A stretch of DNA of 64,000 nucleotides from Serratia sarumanii (GCF_029962605.1 NZ_CP124750.1:930001-994000); one strand, 5' to 3'. Positions 33,323 to 41,965 are shown, counted from the stretch's first letter. Numbers and translations are program-made. The notes: generated by a model not told the origin, from the sequence alone.

Positions 33323-33775
33323 ATGACCCCTTTATCACCATTGCCCTATCTCCAGCCCGGCGATCGCGCGCTGTTGTTCGACGGCGAATGCAATCTGTGT
33401 CACGGGCTGGTGAGGTATCTTATTCGCGCCGATCGGCAGCGGTGCATTCTGTTGGCGACGGTGCAATCCGTCGAAGGGCAGGCGATCCTGCAGGCGTTGG
33501 GGCTGCCGACCGATCGTTTCGATTCCGTGGTCTATGTTGAGCAGGGGTGCTATTGGCTGCGTTCGGCTGCGCTGTTCCAGGCGCTGCGCCAATTGGGGTG
33601 GCCGTACCGCGTGCTGGCGCTGGCGCGTTACCTGCCGCCGCGGCTGGCGGACAAGGTCTACGACGCGGTCGCCGGCAATCGCTACCGGCTGTTTGGCCGC
33701 AACGACGGCACCGGCCTGCCGGGCGCCGATCAGCCCGGGCGCTATCTGCCCCGGCGGCGGGAATCGCCGGCCTGA
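33323..33775 (+). CDS. DCC-type thiol-disulphide oxidoreductase (DUF393, YuxK-like)
   Basis: 150 residues. The family signature LLFDGECNLCHGLVRYLIRAD is at residues 20-40, with the D-x-x-C-x-x-C motif that names the DCC family (PF04134). The C-terminal part has RYLPPRLADKVYDAVAGNRYRLFGR, also characteristic. Predicted thioredoxin-like fold; physiological partner unknown. The start at 33323 has GGGAGG correctly placed; an upstream GTG at 33302 does not. Confidence 0.88.
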   Translation: MTPLSPLPYLQPGDRALLFDGECNLCHGLVRYLIRADRQRCILLATVQSVEGQAILQALGLPTDRFDSVVYVEQGCYWLRSAALFQALRQLGWPYRVLALARYLPPRLADKVYDAVAGNRYRLFGRNDGTGLPGADQPGRYLPRRRESPA

Positions 33776-33861
33776 GCTTTACGCTTCTTTACCATCCAAC
33801 TGCTTGAAATATCAACATTCCAGCCCCATATAATGGAACGTTCAGCCAACAAGGAGCGCGT

Positions 33862-34113
33862 ATGGGAATCAGTGAAGAAGAACACATCCGCCGTTTGACC
33901 CAGGAGAAGAGCGACATGGGCAATACGGCGAAGTGGGTGGCGATCGTTTCCGCCGTGTACTTTGCCTTGATGGTGTTTTACGGCCACCCGATCGGCGTGT
34001 TGGCGATGTCGGGCGCGGTGTTCATCGTCTCTACCACCACCTGGCTGAAAAAGCGTCAGAAGGTCAAATCTTACCGCATGGCGTTGGCTAAAATCAGCGA
34101 CGATCAGCCCTGA
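33862..34113 (+). CDS. Small two-helix membrane protein of unknown function
   Basis: 83 residues with two hydrophobic segments (KWVAIVSAVYFALMVFY and IGVLAMSGAVFIVSTTTW), a charged N-terminus (SEEEHIRRLTQEK) and a basic tail (KKRQKVKSYR). AAGGAGCGCGT is a good ribosome site. No family recognised. Its 3' end overlaps the convergent acetyltransferase gene by ten bases. Confidence 0.72.
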   Translation: MGISEEEHIRRLTQEKSDMGNTAKWVAIVSAVYFALMVFYGHPIGVLAMSGAVFIVSTTTWLKKRQKVKSYRMALAKISDDQP

Positions 34114-34652
34114 TAGTCGCCGCGCTTTAGCGTATACACCAGGCTCGGCGCCGCGCCGGGCACGTCATCCAGCGTATCCACACGCTGCATGCCGATCTTT
34201 TCCAGCACCCGCCACGAAGCCTGATTCTCCGCGCGCACAATGGCGGAAATCTCACCCAGACCCAGCCCGACAAACCCGTATTGCAGTGAAGCCCGCGCCA
34301 TCTCGGTGGCCAGCCCCATGCCCCAGACGCGGGTGTCGAAGCGATAGCCGAGGTTCACGGTGCGCTGCGCGCCGAGCGGTTTCCAAGACAACCCGCCAAA
34401 CCCGATAACCCAATCCGGCCGTTCGCGCAGGGCGAGCGCCCAGGAGCCGTAGCCGTGTTGCCGCCAGCCGGTGAGCCGCTCCTGCAGCGCCGAAGCGGCC
34501 TGCGCTTCGCTGGTGAGCGGGCCGGCGGGGTTGAAAAGCTGGGTTTGCGGATCGCCAAAGATGGCGTAGAAACGTTCGAGGTCCGCCATCACCGGCGGCC
34601 GCATCTGCAGGCGTTCGCTGAAGTACGGGGCTGAAGGATTAAAGCTCGGCAT
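34104..34652 (-). CDS. GNAT acetyltransferase, RimJ/RimL type
   Basis: 182 residues (PF13302). Landmarks are FSERLQMRPPVMADLERFYAIFGDPQT at the N-terminus, VIGFGGLSWKPLGAQRTVNLGYRFDTRVWGMGLATEMARASLQYGF (acetyl-CoA loop) and ENQASWRVLEKIGMQRV near the end. Such enzymes acetylate N-terminal amines or small molecules. GGGAGAAACG precedes the start. Substrate unknown. Confidence 0.88.
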   Translation of the reverse strand: MPSFNPSAPYFSERLQMRPPVMADLERFYAIFGDPQTQLFNPAGPLTSEAQAASALQERLTGWRQHGYGSWALALRERPDWVIGFGGLSWKPLGAQRTVNLGYRFDTRVWGMGLATEMARASLQYGFVGLGLGEISAIVRAENQASWRVLEKIGMQRVDTLDDVPGAAPSLVYTLKRGDYQG

Positions 34653-34716
34653 CGTTTCTCCCGGCCGGATAAATAAACAGCGTTCACTGTAGTCCAGATC
34701 GGCGAAACGGGAAATC

Positions 34717-34739
34717 CCCCCTCTGCGGGTGAGAGGGGG
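34717..34739 (-). terminator. Hairpin downstream of the DUF2076 gene
   Basis: 8-bp stem CCCCCTCT (34717-34724) / AGAGGGGG (34732-34739), seven-base loop. Lies ten bases beyond the minus-strand stop at 34749; the following sequence on that strand is only weakly T-rich. Confidence 0.45.
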
Positions 34740-34748
34740 AGAGAGGCA

Positions 34749-35495
34749 TTACAGGAAGGAATCGTCGTCGTCGTTGTAATCGTCGTCGGCGTAGTCCTGG
34801 TCGTCCTGGTAGTTGGCGTTCTGGAAGCCGTTGTCCTGATTCAGGAAGCTGCCGCCGTCGCCGCTGTTGAAGGTATCAAGGTTGTTGGAGGCGTCGAAAT
34901 TGCGCATCGCGCTGTCGTCCAGCGGCGCCGGGGTTTCTTCGATAATGTTCACGATTTCCTGCGGCTGCGAATGGCGGAACATGCCGGTCAGCATGTCGGC
35001 CAATACCACGCCGCCGGCGACGCCCGCCGCCGTTTGCAAGGCGCCTCCCAGGAAGCCGCCGGCGCGTGAAGGCGCCGCCTGCTGCGGTTGGGCGTAGGCT
35101 GGCTGCTGTGGCTGCGCGTAGCCCCCCTGCTGCGCGTTGTTCCAGGCCGCCGTATTTTGCTGCTGCGCCTGATACTGTTCACGCGGGCTAGGCGTATTGC
35201 GGCTGCCGCCGCCGAACAGGCCGGCCAGGAAACCGCCGCTGCTCTGTTGGCCGTTGGCGGTTTGCTGCAGCTGCGCAACCTGGGTTTCCAGCTCTTTGAC
35301 CCGCTGGTCCATCTGCTTGAGCGCCGCTTCCTGAATGATCATCGCCTGCGCCATGTAATAAGGGGCGGAAGGCTGCTCGCGAATATGCTGATTGATTTGC
35401 TGTTCTGCCTGGAGATCCCGTGGGCCCGTCTTGGTCTCGGCTTCTTTCAGGCGGCCAAACAGACCATCGATAAGGCGTTGTTCTTCGGATTGCAT
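34749..35495 (-). CDS. DUF2076 domain-containing protein
   Basis: 248 residues. Order: a charged N-terminal helix region (EEQRLIDGLFGRLKEAETKTG, typical DUF2076), a coiled-coil stretch (QMDQRVKELETQVAQLQQ), a Gln/Ala/Tyr-rich low-complexity middle with repeated AQPQQ, a short hydrophobic Gly/Ala segment (GGFLGGALQTAAGVAGGVVLADML), and a very acidic C-terminal tail of D, N and Y. In other bacteria members are predicted periplasmic ligand sensors, but function is not established. The start at 35495 follows GAGG; the longer frame to 35555 is unsupported. Confidence 0.85.
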   Translation of the reverse strand: MQSEEQRLIDGLFGRLKEAETKTGPRDLQAEQQINQHIREQPSAPYYMAQAMIIQEAALKQMDQRVKELETQVAQLQQTANGQQSSGGFLAGLFGGGSRNTPSPREQYQAQQQNTAAWNNAQQGGYAQPQQPAYAQPQQAAPSRAGGFLGGALQTAAGVAGGVVLADMLTGMFRHSQPQEIVNIIEETPAPLDDSAMRNFDASNNLDTFNSGDGGSFLNQDNGFQNANYQDDQDYADDDYNDDDDSFL

Positions 35496-35620
35496 AGGCG
35501 TACCTCGGGAGATAAATAACGGTGCTGGATGATCGTTGTCATCGGTAACAATCACCCTAGCGCGTTTACATGAACCAATAAATAAATGACGGGTAAACCT
35601 GTCTATGAATTTGTTACCAA

Positions 35621-36406
35621 TTACGGCAGCGGGATCAGCATCACCAGCTTCAGGCCGCCGTGCTCCGCCGGGTGGAAGGTGAGCTGGCGATAGCGCAGCG
35701 TACCTTGCTGAGGGTGCTCGAACGCGCGCTCGCCGCCTTCGCGCGCCATCACGTCATGCTGTTTCCACCAGTGATTAAAGTCCGCGCTGTTGTGCGTCAT
35801 GTTGCGCACGAAGGCGCGCATCTCTTCGGTGTTTTGATGGTGGCTGGTTTCGGCGCGGAATTCGGCCACCACGCGGCGGGCACGTTCTTCCCAATCGCTG
35901 ACCAGCGTTTTCGCCAGCGGGTGGAAGAACATGAAGTGCAGCAGGTTGGGGCTGTTGGCCACATCCAGCCAGCCGCTGAACAGCGCCGCCGCCTGCGGGT
36001 TCCAGGCGACGACGTTCCAGGTCACGTCCAGCAGGTAACAAGGCACCGTCATCTGGTGCACGCTTTGCAGCACCCCGTCGTTGGCGGTTTCGCGGTGAGT
36101 TTCCTGCTCGGGGTCGGCGACGCGCGCCAGGGTAAACAGGTAGTGGCGTTCGGCGGGGCCGAGCCGCAGCGCCTTGGCGATGCGCGCCAGCGTGAAGGGG
36201 GAAATGGACACCTCGCGCCCCTGTTCGATCCAGGTATACCAGGTGGCGCTGATGCCGCTGATTTGCGCCAGCTCTTCGCGCCGCAGGCCGCTGGTGCGGC
36301 GGCGCGAGGAACTGGGCAGGCCGAGCATTTCCGGCGTGATGCGTTCGCGGTGCGCGCGCAGAAACGCGCCGAGGGCCTTTGGCCCGGATAAGGCTTCTGA
36401 TGACAT
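35621..36406 (-). CDS. XRE-family regulator with MmyB-like ligand domain
   Basis: 261 residues. The N-terminal helix-turn-helix is GAFLRAHRERITPEMLGL ... GLRREELAQISGISATWYTWIEQGREVSIS, the standard start of this family. The C-terminal MmyB-like domain (PF17765) has LDVTWNVVAWNPQAAALFSGW and HNSADFNHWWKQHDV. Such proteins bind fatty-acid-like ligands and usually control an adjacent oxidoreductase or methyltransferase. Divergent from yafE at 36524. The start at 36406 is preferred over 36442 on ribosome-site grounds. Confidence 0.9.
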   Translation of the reverse strand: MSSEALSGPKALGAFLRAHRERITPEMLGLPSSSRRRTSGLRREELAQISGISATWYTWIEQGREVSISPFTLARIAKALRLGPAERHYLFTLARVADPEQETHRETANDGVLQSVHQMTVPCYLLDVTWNVVAWNPQAAALFSGWLDVANSPNLLHFMFFHPLAKTLVSDWEERARRVVAEFRAETSHHQNTEEMRAFVRNMTHNSADFNHWWKQHDVMAREGGERAFEHPQQGTLRYRQLTFHPAEHGGLKLVMLIPLP

Positions 36407-36452
36407 AGCGTGGTACCTATTTATACCAGGATAACTGCTCATATTGTACCCG

Positions 36453-36476
36453 TATAGTAGCCTGATTATAGTAGCC
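36453..36476. repeat. TATAGTAGCC direct repeat between XRE gene and yafE
   Basis: TATAGTAGCC at 36453-36462 and 36467-36476, 14 bases apart start to start, in the 117-bp divergent intergenic region. Plausible binding site for the XRE regulator overlapping one of the promoters. Confidence 0.4.
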
Positions 36477-36523
36477 GAAAGTCTTCAGGCACAGGCGCAA
36501 GCCGGATAATAACGGGAGCAAAC

Positions 36524-37294
36524 ATGAGCATCAGCAACAGCCATAAAAACGCGGTAGACCGGCAGTTCGGCGAGCAGGCCAACGCCTACTTAACCAGCGC
36601 GGTACACGCGCAGGGCAAGGATTTGCAGCGCCTTGCACAGTTACTGGAACCGCACGCCGGCGCGCGCTTGCTCGATCTGGGCTGCGGCGCCGGGCATGCC
36701 AGCTTCACGGCGGCGGCCAGGGTGGCACAGGTGGTGGCCTACGATCTGTCGGCGCAGATGCTGGCGGTGGTGGAGCAGGCGGCGGCGGAAAAAGGCCTGA
36801 ACAACATTCAGCTGCAGCAGGGCGTGGCGGAGTCTTTGCCGTTTGAGGACGCCGGCTTCGATCTGGTCATCAGCCGCTATTCGGCGCACCACTGGCACGA
36901 CGTCGGCCAGGCGCTGCGTGAGGTCAGGCGGGTACTCAAGCCGGGCGGCAGAGCGATCTTTATGGACGTGGTCTCGCCGGGGCATCCGCTGTTGGATATC
37001 TATCTGCAAACCGTGGAAGTGCTGCGCGACACCTCACACGTGCGCAACTATGCGCCGGGCGAGTGGCTGACGTTGCTGACCGAAGCCGGGCTGGTGGTGC
37101 GCGAGGTGACGTCGGATCGGTTGATGCTGGAGTTTGGCAGTTGGGTGGCGCGCATGCGCACGCCGGCGCATTTCGTTACCGCGATCCGCGCGCTGCAGCA
37201 AAGCGTGTCGCAGGAGGTGGCGGCGCATTTCGCCATTCAGCCGGACGGCACCTTTACCAGTGATATCATGATGTTTGAAGTGACGAAGGGCTGA
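36524..37294 (+). CDS. yafE: YafE-like class I SAM-dependent methyltransferase
   Basis: 256 residues. The SAM-binding motif is RLLDLGCGAGHASFTAA, followed by post-motifs LPFEDAGFDLVISRYSAHHWHDV and LREVRRVLKPGGRAIFMDVVSPGHP. The stretch DTSHVRNYAPGEWLTL and WVARMRTP match E. coli YafE closely. UbiE/COQ5-like fold; substrate unknown. ACGGGAGCAAAC precedes the ATG. Divergent from an XRE/MmyB regulator, a combination in which the regulator often controls the enzyme. Confidence 0.88.
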   Translation: MSISNSHKNAVDRQFGEQANAYLTSAVHAQGKDLQRLAQLLEPHAGARLLDLGCGAGHASFTAAARVAQVVAYDLSAQMLAVVEQAAAEKGLNNIQLQQGVAESLPFEDAGFDLVISRYSAHHWHDVGQALREVRRVLKPGGRAIFMDVVSPGHPLLDIYLQTVEVLRDTSHVRNYAPGEWLTLLTEAGLVVREVTSDRLMLEFGSWVARMRTPAHFVTAIRALQQSVSQEVAAHFAIQPDGTFTSDIMMFEVTKG

Positions 37295-37300
37295 AAGCAA

Positions 37301-37326
37301 CGGGGCAGCCGATGAAGGCTGCCCCG
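37301..37326. terminator. Hairpin between yafE and aqpZ
   Basis: 10-bp stem CGGGGCAGCC (37301-37310) / GGCTGCCCCG (37317-37326), loop GATGAA, in the gap between convergent genes. No T-run, so possibly a shared weak or Rho-assisted terminator. Confidence 0.55.
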
Positions 37327-37351
37327 CGAAACGCTATCGGCTGCGATGCGC

Positions 37352-38047
37352 TTATTTTTTGTCTTCCAGCAGGCAGCGGTAGATCAGGCCGCCGATAATG
37401 CCGCCGACCAGCGGCACCAGCCAGAATACCCACAGCTGCTGCAGCGCCCAGGTGCCCTGGAAGATCGCTACGCCGGTGCTGCGCGCCGGGTTGACGGAGG
37501 TGTTGGTCACCGGGATGCTGATCAGGTGGATCAGGGTCAGCGTCAGGCCGATCGCCAGCGGGGCGAAGCCTGCCGGCGCGCGTTTGTCGGTCACGCCATG
37601 AATAACGATCAGGAAGAAGGCGGTCAGTACCAGTTCAATCACGATTGCTGATTGCAGAGAATAACCGCCCGGAGAGTGTTCGCCGTAACCGTTGGAGGCG
37701 AAACCGCCTGCGGTGGCGTCGAAACCGGCTTTGCCGCTGGCGATCAAATACAGCACCGCCGCTGCGGCGATACCGCCGATCACCTGAGCGATAACGTAAG
37801 GGATCACGTCTTTCGCCGCGAAACGGCCGCCGGCGAATAAGCCGACGGTGATCGCCGGGTTAAAGTGCCCGCCGGAAATATGGCCGACGGCATAGGCCAT
37901 CGTCACCACGGTCAGACCGAAAGCGAGCGCAACGCCGAGGAAACCAATACCCAGCTGTGGGAATGCCGCTGCTAATACTGCGCTACCACAACCACCAAAC
38001 ACCAACCAAAATGTGCCAAAAAATTCGGCAAAAAGTCGCTTTGACAT
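37352..38047 (-). CDS. aqpZ: Aquaporin Z
   Basis: 231 residues, the length of E. coli AqpZ. Six membrane helices and the two half-helix NPA motifs are present ([11 protein letters not shown] and [11 protein letters not shown]). The selectivity-filter Arg is in NPARS. It is a water channel of the inner membrane. The start at 38047 gives [16 protein letters not shown], the canonical N-terminus; two upstream ATGs lack a proper ribosome site. Confidence 0.95.
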   Translation of the reverse strand: MSKRLFAEFFGTFWLVFGGCGSAVLAAAFPQLGIGFLGVALAFGLTVVTMAYAVGHISGGHFNPAITVGLFAGGRFAAKDVIPYVIAQVIGGIAAAAVLYLIASGKAGFDATAGGFASNGYGEHSPGGYSLQSAIVIELVLTAFFLIVIHGVTDKRAPAGFAPLAIGLTLTLIHLISIPVTNTSVNPARSTGVAIFQGTWALQQLWVFWLVPLVGGIIGGLIYRCLLEDKK

Positions 38048-38473
38048 AGATTCCATCCTGCGGAATTGACTAACGGGCGTTAGCACTAAAAACTATAGAA
38101 CAGCTTTTTCAGTTCATGCAGATATTCTATAGAATTCTCTTAATGCACCTTGAATAACGGCGGTATTAAATCCTCGGCATTTTATTTTGTCTATGAGAAA
38201 AACGCCGTTTTTTCCCGTGCCGGCGCGCGTTTGCCGATTTTTTTATCTTTGCCATAAGAATTTACCCTAAGCGAAATGGCACGCTATTTTCGGGCGATTT
38301 TTTCCAGCGGTTTTCCCCATTCAATACGCTCAGGTTAATTGCTAATTTCTATTTGCCAGCCAACCTTATTACCGATTGTGCATTTGACGAATGGCCTGTT
38401 GTCATCTAAGTGTCATGCTAAATTAATATCTTCTTCTGCCTGATAACGCTTCATTCAACCTCGGGTAAAAACC
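38048..38473. other. Intergenic region, about 425 bp, between aqpZ and the phytase-like gene
   Basis: Divergent promoter region, AT-rich throughout (for example around 38090-38160 and 38400-38440). I found no reading frame, strong hairpin or known operator in it. Confidence 0.45.
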
Positions 38474-39835
38474 ATGAAAATAAAATCGCTCTCCCTGCTG
38501 TTGGCTTCACTGTTTCCTGTATTCACCTACGCTGCCGACATTGAGGTGGCGCGTTATGTGGTCGGCTTTCCCGGCGGGGAACGCGTCGCGTATCAGGGGG
38601 CGTTCGCCAAGAATTTCCCGCAGGGGCTGCCGGTGGGGATCGGCTCAGGGCTGACGTTCAACAGCAAGCAGGGCGACGATCTGGTGCTGACGACGCTGAC
38701 CGATCGCGGCCCGAATGCCGATGCCCCTGCGGTGGGCAAGCAAGAAGCCAAGATTTTCGCCAATCCGCAATTCGTGCCCCTGTTGATGGACATTCGTATT
38801 GGCGGCGGCAAGGCCGTGGCCGAGAATGCGCGGCCCTTGCATGACGAAAAAGGGCCGATCAGCGGGCTGCCGCTGCCGGGCGAGCTGATTGGTTCCACGA
38901 ACGAAGTGGCGTTGAATGACGCGCTGCAACCGCTGTCCGGCGATCGCCGCGGGTTGGATACCGAAGGCATCATCGGTGACGGCAACGGCGGCTATTGGCT
39001 GTGTGACGAGTACGGCCCGTTTCTGATCCATGTCGACGGCAAAGGCAAAATTCTTGCCAAATACGGCCCAACGCCGCAGGCCGGCGAGCAGGCGGTGGCG
39101 AGCGGTTTACCGAACATCCTGAAGTGGCGCCAGCCCAACCGCGGTTTTGAGGGGCTGACCCGAATGCCGGATGGGCGCATTCTGGCGGCGGTGCAGAGCA
39201 CGCTGGATGTCGAGGGCAAAAGCAAAAACAAGGCGCAGTTTATCCGGCTGGTGAGCTTCGATCCGCGCAGTGGCAAAACCGCCATGTACGGCTATCCCAT
39301 CGATATCGACAGCTATAAAAAAGCCAAAGACGCCAAGATTGGCGATGTGGTGGCGTTGGACAACCAGCGCGTCCTGTTGATTGAACAGGGAAGCGATAAA
39401 GATAAGACGATGATCAACAAGATCTATCTGGTGGATCTCGCGCAGGCCAGCGATCTGAGCGCGTTTGACGACCAGGGGAAAGCGCTGGAGTTCGACGATG
39501 CGAAAGAGCTCGCCAAACGCGGCGTGAAGCTGGCGCAGAAACGGGAAGTGGCGGATCTGCGCCAGTTGGGCTGGCGCCAGGAGAAAGCCGAAGGGTTGGC
39601 GCTGATCGACGATCGCACGCTGGCGGTGATCAACGACAACGATTTCGGCTTGCAGGCCAAGCTGGTGGATGCGTCGCCAAAGAGCAAGAAAATCGGCGAC
39701 TACCAGTTGGAGAAAGAAGGGCGGCTGAGCCTCGACGGCGACAAGACCGACGCCCGCATCGAATTGCGCCCGCTGGAGCAGCCGGAGTCGCTGAGCGAGC
39801 TCTGGGTGCTCACCTTGCCGCACCCCTTGAAGTGA
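38474..39835 (+). CDS. Exported esterase-like/phytase-like family protein
   Basis: 453 residues: signal peptide to FTYA, then the esterase-like-activity-of-phytase domain (PF13449). Family landmarks are GIGSGLTFNSKQGDDLVLTTLTDRGPNAD, LDTEGIIGDGNGGYWLCDEYGPFLIHVD and RGFEGLTRMPDGRILAAVQS. Predicted beta-propeller secreted or periplasmic phosphoesterase; real substrate not known. Followed by a good terminator. Stands alone. Confidence 0.88.
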   Translation: MKIKSLSLLLASLFPVFTYAADIEVARYVVGFPGGERVAYQGAFAKNFPQGLPVGIGSGLTFNSKQGDDLVLTTLTDRGPNADAPAVGKQEAKIFANPQFVPLLMDIRIGGGKAVAENARPLHDEKGPISGLPLPGELIGSTNEVALNDALQPLSGDRRGLDTEGIIGDGNGGYWLCDEYGPFLIHVDGKGKILAKYGPTPQAGEQAVASGLPNILKWRQPNRGFEGLTRMPDGRILAAVQSTLDVEGKSKNKAQFIRLVSFDPRSGKTAMYGYPIDIDSYKKAKDAKIGDVVALDNQRVLLIEQGSDKDKTMINKIYLVDLAQASDLSAFDDQGKALEFDDAKELAKRGVKLAQKREVADLRQLGWRQEKAEGLALIDDRTLAVINDNDFGLQAKLVDASPKSKKIGDYQLEKEGRLSLDGDKTDARIELRPLEQPESLSELWVLTLPHPLK

Positions 39836-40206
39836 CCGATATCGGGGGCGATAGCGCCCCCTTTTGCTTCAGGCTTTCGCGTGCCGCTGCGGCGTTCTGC
39901 CGCGCGAGATGCTCTCCCACATCGCCAAAATCAGCGTAGCTCAGCGCGCCCCGGCGGGTAAAAAATCTTAAATAGCGGCGGCGCGCGTTCTTTCTTTCTC
40001 CCCGTCTTTAATTGTTCATCAAATAAGGGTAAGGTGAACCCTATAAAGTCATTTCCGCCTTAAAATACACACTCGCTCTCACTTCCTCCTTATTCTCCTC
40101 ACAATGATTGATGTTCTTTACGTTGCATGACGTCCGTTTTCATTGGCTAGCGGATAATTAACATCACTGACAACGAGCTAATAAACAAGAACACCTGGAG
40201 TCAATC
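39836..40206. other. Intergenic region, about 370 bp
   Basis: Starts with the terminator at 39844; the rest is the promoter region of the DUF1471 gene, AT-rich from about 40000. No further gene or clear operator seen. Confidence 0.45.
39844..39865 (+). terminator. Rho-independent terminator after the phytase-like gene
   Basis: Stem GGGGGCG (39844-39850) / CGCCCCC (39855-39861), loop ATAG, followed by TTTT. Confidence 0.8.
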
Positions 40207-40491
40207 ATGAAACTTATCCCAAGCATCGCAGCAGTATTGATCGCCGCCGCTTCCTTCTCCACTTTCGCCGCGCCGCTGTCGTCGGTGAAACAGGTCAACA
40301 GCGAACAGGCCGCCAATCTGCAAAGCCTCGGCGTGGTGTCGGTTTCCGGCATTAGCGGCTCACCGCATGACGCCATTCACGCCCTGAAAGAAAAAGCCGC
40401 GGCGGACGGCGCCGGCCATTACCGCATTATCGGTCTGGACACCCCCGGGGATTCCAGCAACTGGCGCGGCAATGCGGAAATTTATCGCTAA
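40207..40491 (+). CDS. DUF1471 (YdgH/BhsA/McbA-like) periplasmic protein
   Basis: 94 residues: signal peptide to FAA, then a DUF1471 domain (PF07338) with LQSLGVVSVSGISGSPHDAIHALKEKAAADGAGHYRIIGLDTPGD, the family pattern. Enterobacterial members are small stress-, biofilm- or metal-related envelope proteins; which of them this corresponds to is not clear. ACCTGGAG provides the ribosome site. Two hairpins lie directly downstream. Confidence 0.88.
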   Translation: MKLIPSIAAVLIAAASFSTFAAPLSSVKQVNSEQAANLQSLGVVSVSGISGSPHDAIHALKEKAAADGAGHYRIIGLDTPGDSSNWRGNAEIYR

Positions 40492-40510
40492 GCGTTGGTT
40501 TTTTACCCTC

Positions 40511-40530
40511 TGGCCACGGCAACGTGGCCA
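40511..40530 (+). terminator. Hairpin after the DUF1471 gene
   Basis: 8-bp stem TGGCCACG (40511-40518) / CGTGGCCA (40523-40530) closed by a GCAA tetraloop. It starts 20 bases after the stop codon but is followed by A-rich rather than T-rich sequence. Confidence 0.5.
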
Positions 40531-40537
40531 ATAAAAT

Positions 40538-40608
40538 AAACGGTCGTAATAATTATCTGATAGGGCGCGCGTGGGCGGCTTATTTTCAGGTCATTATTAC
40601 GACCGTTT
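40538..40608. repeat. Perfect 16-bp inverted repeat with 39-base spacer
   Basis: AAACGGTCGTAATAAT (40538-40553) and its exact complement ATTATTACGACCGTTT (40593-40608), followed by TTGTATTTTT. It could be a strong long-loop terminator, a structured small RNA or the ends of a tiny element; nothing in the 39-base spacer helps decide. Confidence 0.6.
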
Positions 40609-40731
40609 TGTATTTTTCCGCTGCGACTGAGGTTGCATTTTATTACAACTGTGTCCGCCGCTTTCGGAATCATGTTAATGAATACTTAAGAAATTCGGCT
40701 CACATTGAGGGCTTAACCCAAGGAGGCCTCA

Positions 40732-41289
40732 ATGTTAAATGCGACCCGGCTGCAACTGATGAATCACTTCGCTTACCTGCAGCAATTTATGGCTTCACCG
40801 CGCACCGTCGGTACGCTGGCGCCTTCTTCCCCGTGGCTGTGCCAGGCGATGCTGAACCAGGTTGAATGGACCCGGGCGCTGTCGATCGCGGAGCTGGGGG
40901 CGGCGGACGGCGTATTGACCAAACGCATTCTGGGGAGGATGCGCGCCGATGCGGCGCTGGAGGCTTTCGAGATCCAACCGCATTTCGTGCATCGGCTGCG
41001 GGGGATAGACGATCGGCGGCTGCAGGTGATGGCCCATTCGGCGACCCAAATGGCCACGGATTATGACGTGGTGTTTTCCTGCCTGCCGCTGCTGTCGATC
41101 CCGGTCAGGATCAGCGTGCGCATCCTTCAGCAGGCCCGGCAGCGGCTGCTGGCGCGCAACGGCACGCTGGTGCTGTTTCAATACAGCCACCTGTCGGAAA
41201 AATTGCTGTCCCGCTATTTTCACTGGAAGCGCCTGCGGGTGGTGCGCAATTTCCCGCCGGCGCTGGTGTATGTCTGTACGCCGCGTTAA
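40732..41289 (+). CDS. SAM-dependent methyltransferase, phospholipid N-methyltransferase-like
   Basis: 185 residues. LQQFMASPRTVGTLAPSSPWLCQAML at the N-terminus and IAELGAADGVLTKRIL (SAM site) match the COG3963 phospholipid N-methyltransferase/PmtA-like group, itself related to rRNA adenine methyltransferases. VVFSCLPLLSIPVRI corresponds to the motif IV region, where PmtA-type enzymes have a similar SxLP pattern. Substrate (lipid or other) unproven. AGGAGG (40720s) is a strong ribosome site. Convergent with the acetyltransferase, one base apart. Confidence 0.82.
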   Translation: MLNATRLQLMNHFAYLQQFMASPRTVGTLAPSSPWLCQAMLNQVEWTRALSIAELGAADGVLTKRILGRMRADAALEAFEIQPHFVHRLRGIDDRRLQVMAHSATQMATDYDVVFSCLPLLSIPVRISVRILQQARQRLLARNGTLVLFQYSHLSEKLLSRYFHWKRLRVVRNFPPALVYVCTPR

Positions 41290-41751
41290 CTACAGCGTTT
41301 TCACCATCACCACCACGTCTTCGTCATACTGCCGCCGGCGTTCCAGAGGCTGCCAACCCCAGCCGGCGTACAGCGCTTCCGATTTGTCGGTGATGAGATG
41401 CAAAATCGAATGATGGCGCTGCCGCGCCGCTTCGACGATCGCCATCTCCAGGCGGTGGGCAATGCCCTTGCGGCGGTGATCGGGATGCACGAAGACGCCG
41501 GCCAGCCACGGGGTGAGATCCTGGCGCTGATGATCGTCGCTGGGCCACAGGCTGGCCATGCCCACCGGGCGATCGCCGTCGATCATCATCAGCGTCAGGT
41601 GATCGTCGCTTGGCCGGCTGCATTGGGCGAAGCGCAGCTGGGTGCGCTCCAGCGTGCCGCCGCGTTGTGAACCCCACTGGCCGAAGGCCCAGGCGGCGCA
41701 CACATCGGCAAACTGCGGGCACTCCGACAGCGGAATAATGCGTTGATCCAT
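41290..41751 (-). CDS. GNAT family acetyltransferase
   Basis: 153 residues. The acetyl-CoA-binding segment is WLAGVFVHPDHRRKGIAHRLEMAIVEAARQR, and LHLITDKSEALYAGWGWQPLERRRQYDEDVVVM closes the fold. Small-molecule or protein N-acetyltransferase; substrate unknown. The start at 41751 follows GGAGACATCC. Tail-to-tail with the methyltransferase. Confidence 0.88.
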   Translation of the reverse strand: MDQRIIPLSECPQFADVCAAWAFGQWGSQRGGTLERTQLRFAQCSRPSDDHLTLMMIDGDRPVGMASLWPSDDHQRQDLTPWLAGVFVHPDHRRKGIAHRLEMAIVEAARQRHHSILHLITDKSEALYAGWGWQPLERRRQYDEDVVVMVKTL

Positions 41752-41913
41752 GGATGTCTCCCTATTTTGGTGGTTTCCGCTCTATTTAACCGATTTCCCC
41801 GCCATTTTTTTAACTTTTTAAAGCCGCTCTTTTAGCTGTTTCGCCATGTTTCGCCGCGCGCCCGGCGCCGTTTCCCGGATTTCTTTTGGCAATCGCCGTG
41901 CAGGATTGCAAGT

Positions 41914-41932
41914 GCTAATGAGAGTGATTATC
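41914..41932 (+). promoter_or_regulatory. Fur box upstream of the siderophore uptake pair
   Basis: GCTAATGAGAGTGATTATC matches 15 of 19 bases of the Fur consensus GATAATGATAATCATTATC. It lies 34 bases before the chosen start of the binding protein gene, where it would block its promoter in iron-replete cells. Confidence 0.75.
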
Positions 41933-41965
41933 ATGCGCACACTATTTCCCCGTGTCGGCTTAATC

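Noticed and set aside
33800..33845. Possible third IclR operator (CATATAATGGAAC near 33830)
   Set aside because: Only the right half matches the GTTCC-N7-GGAAC palindrome; the sequence is better explained as a TATAAT -10 for the small membrane protein gene.
40492..40731. Protein-coding frame 40524-40865
   Set aside because: It runs through the inverted repeats and into the methyltransferase gene in another frame; no ribosome site and no protein-like composition.
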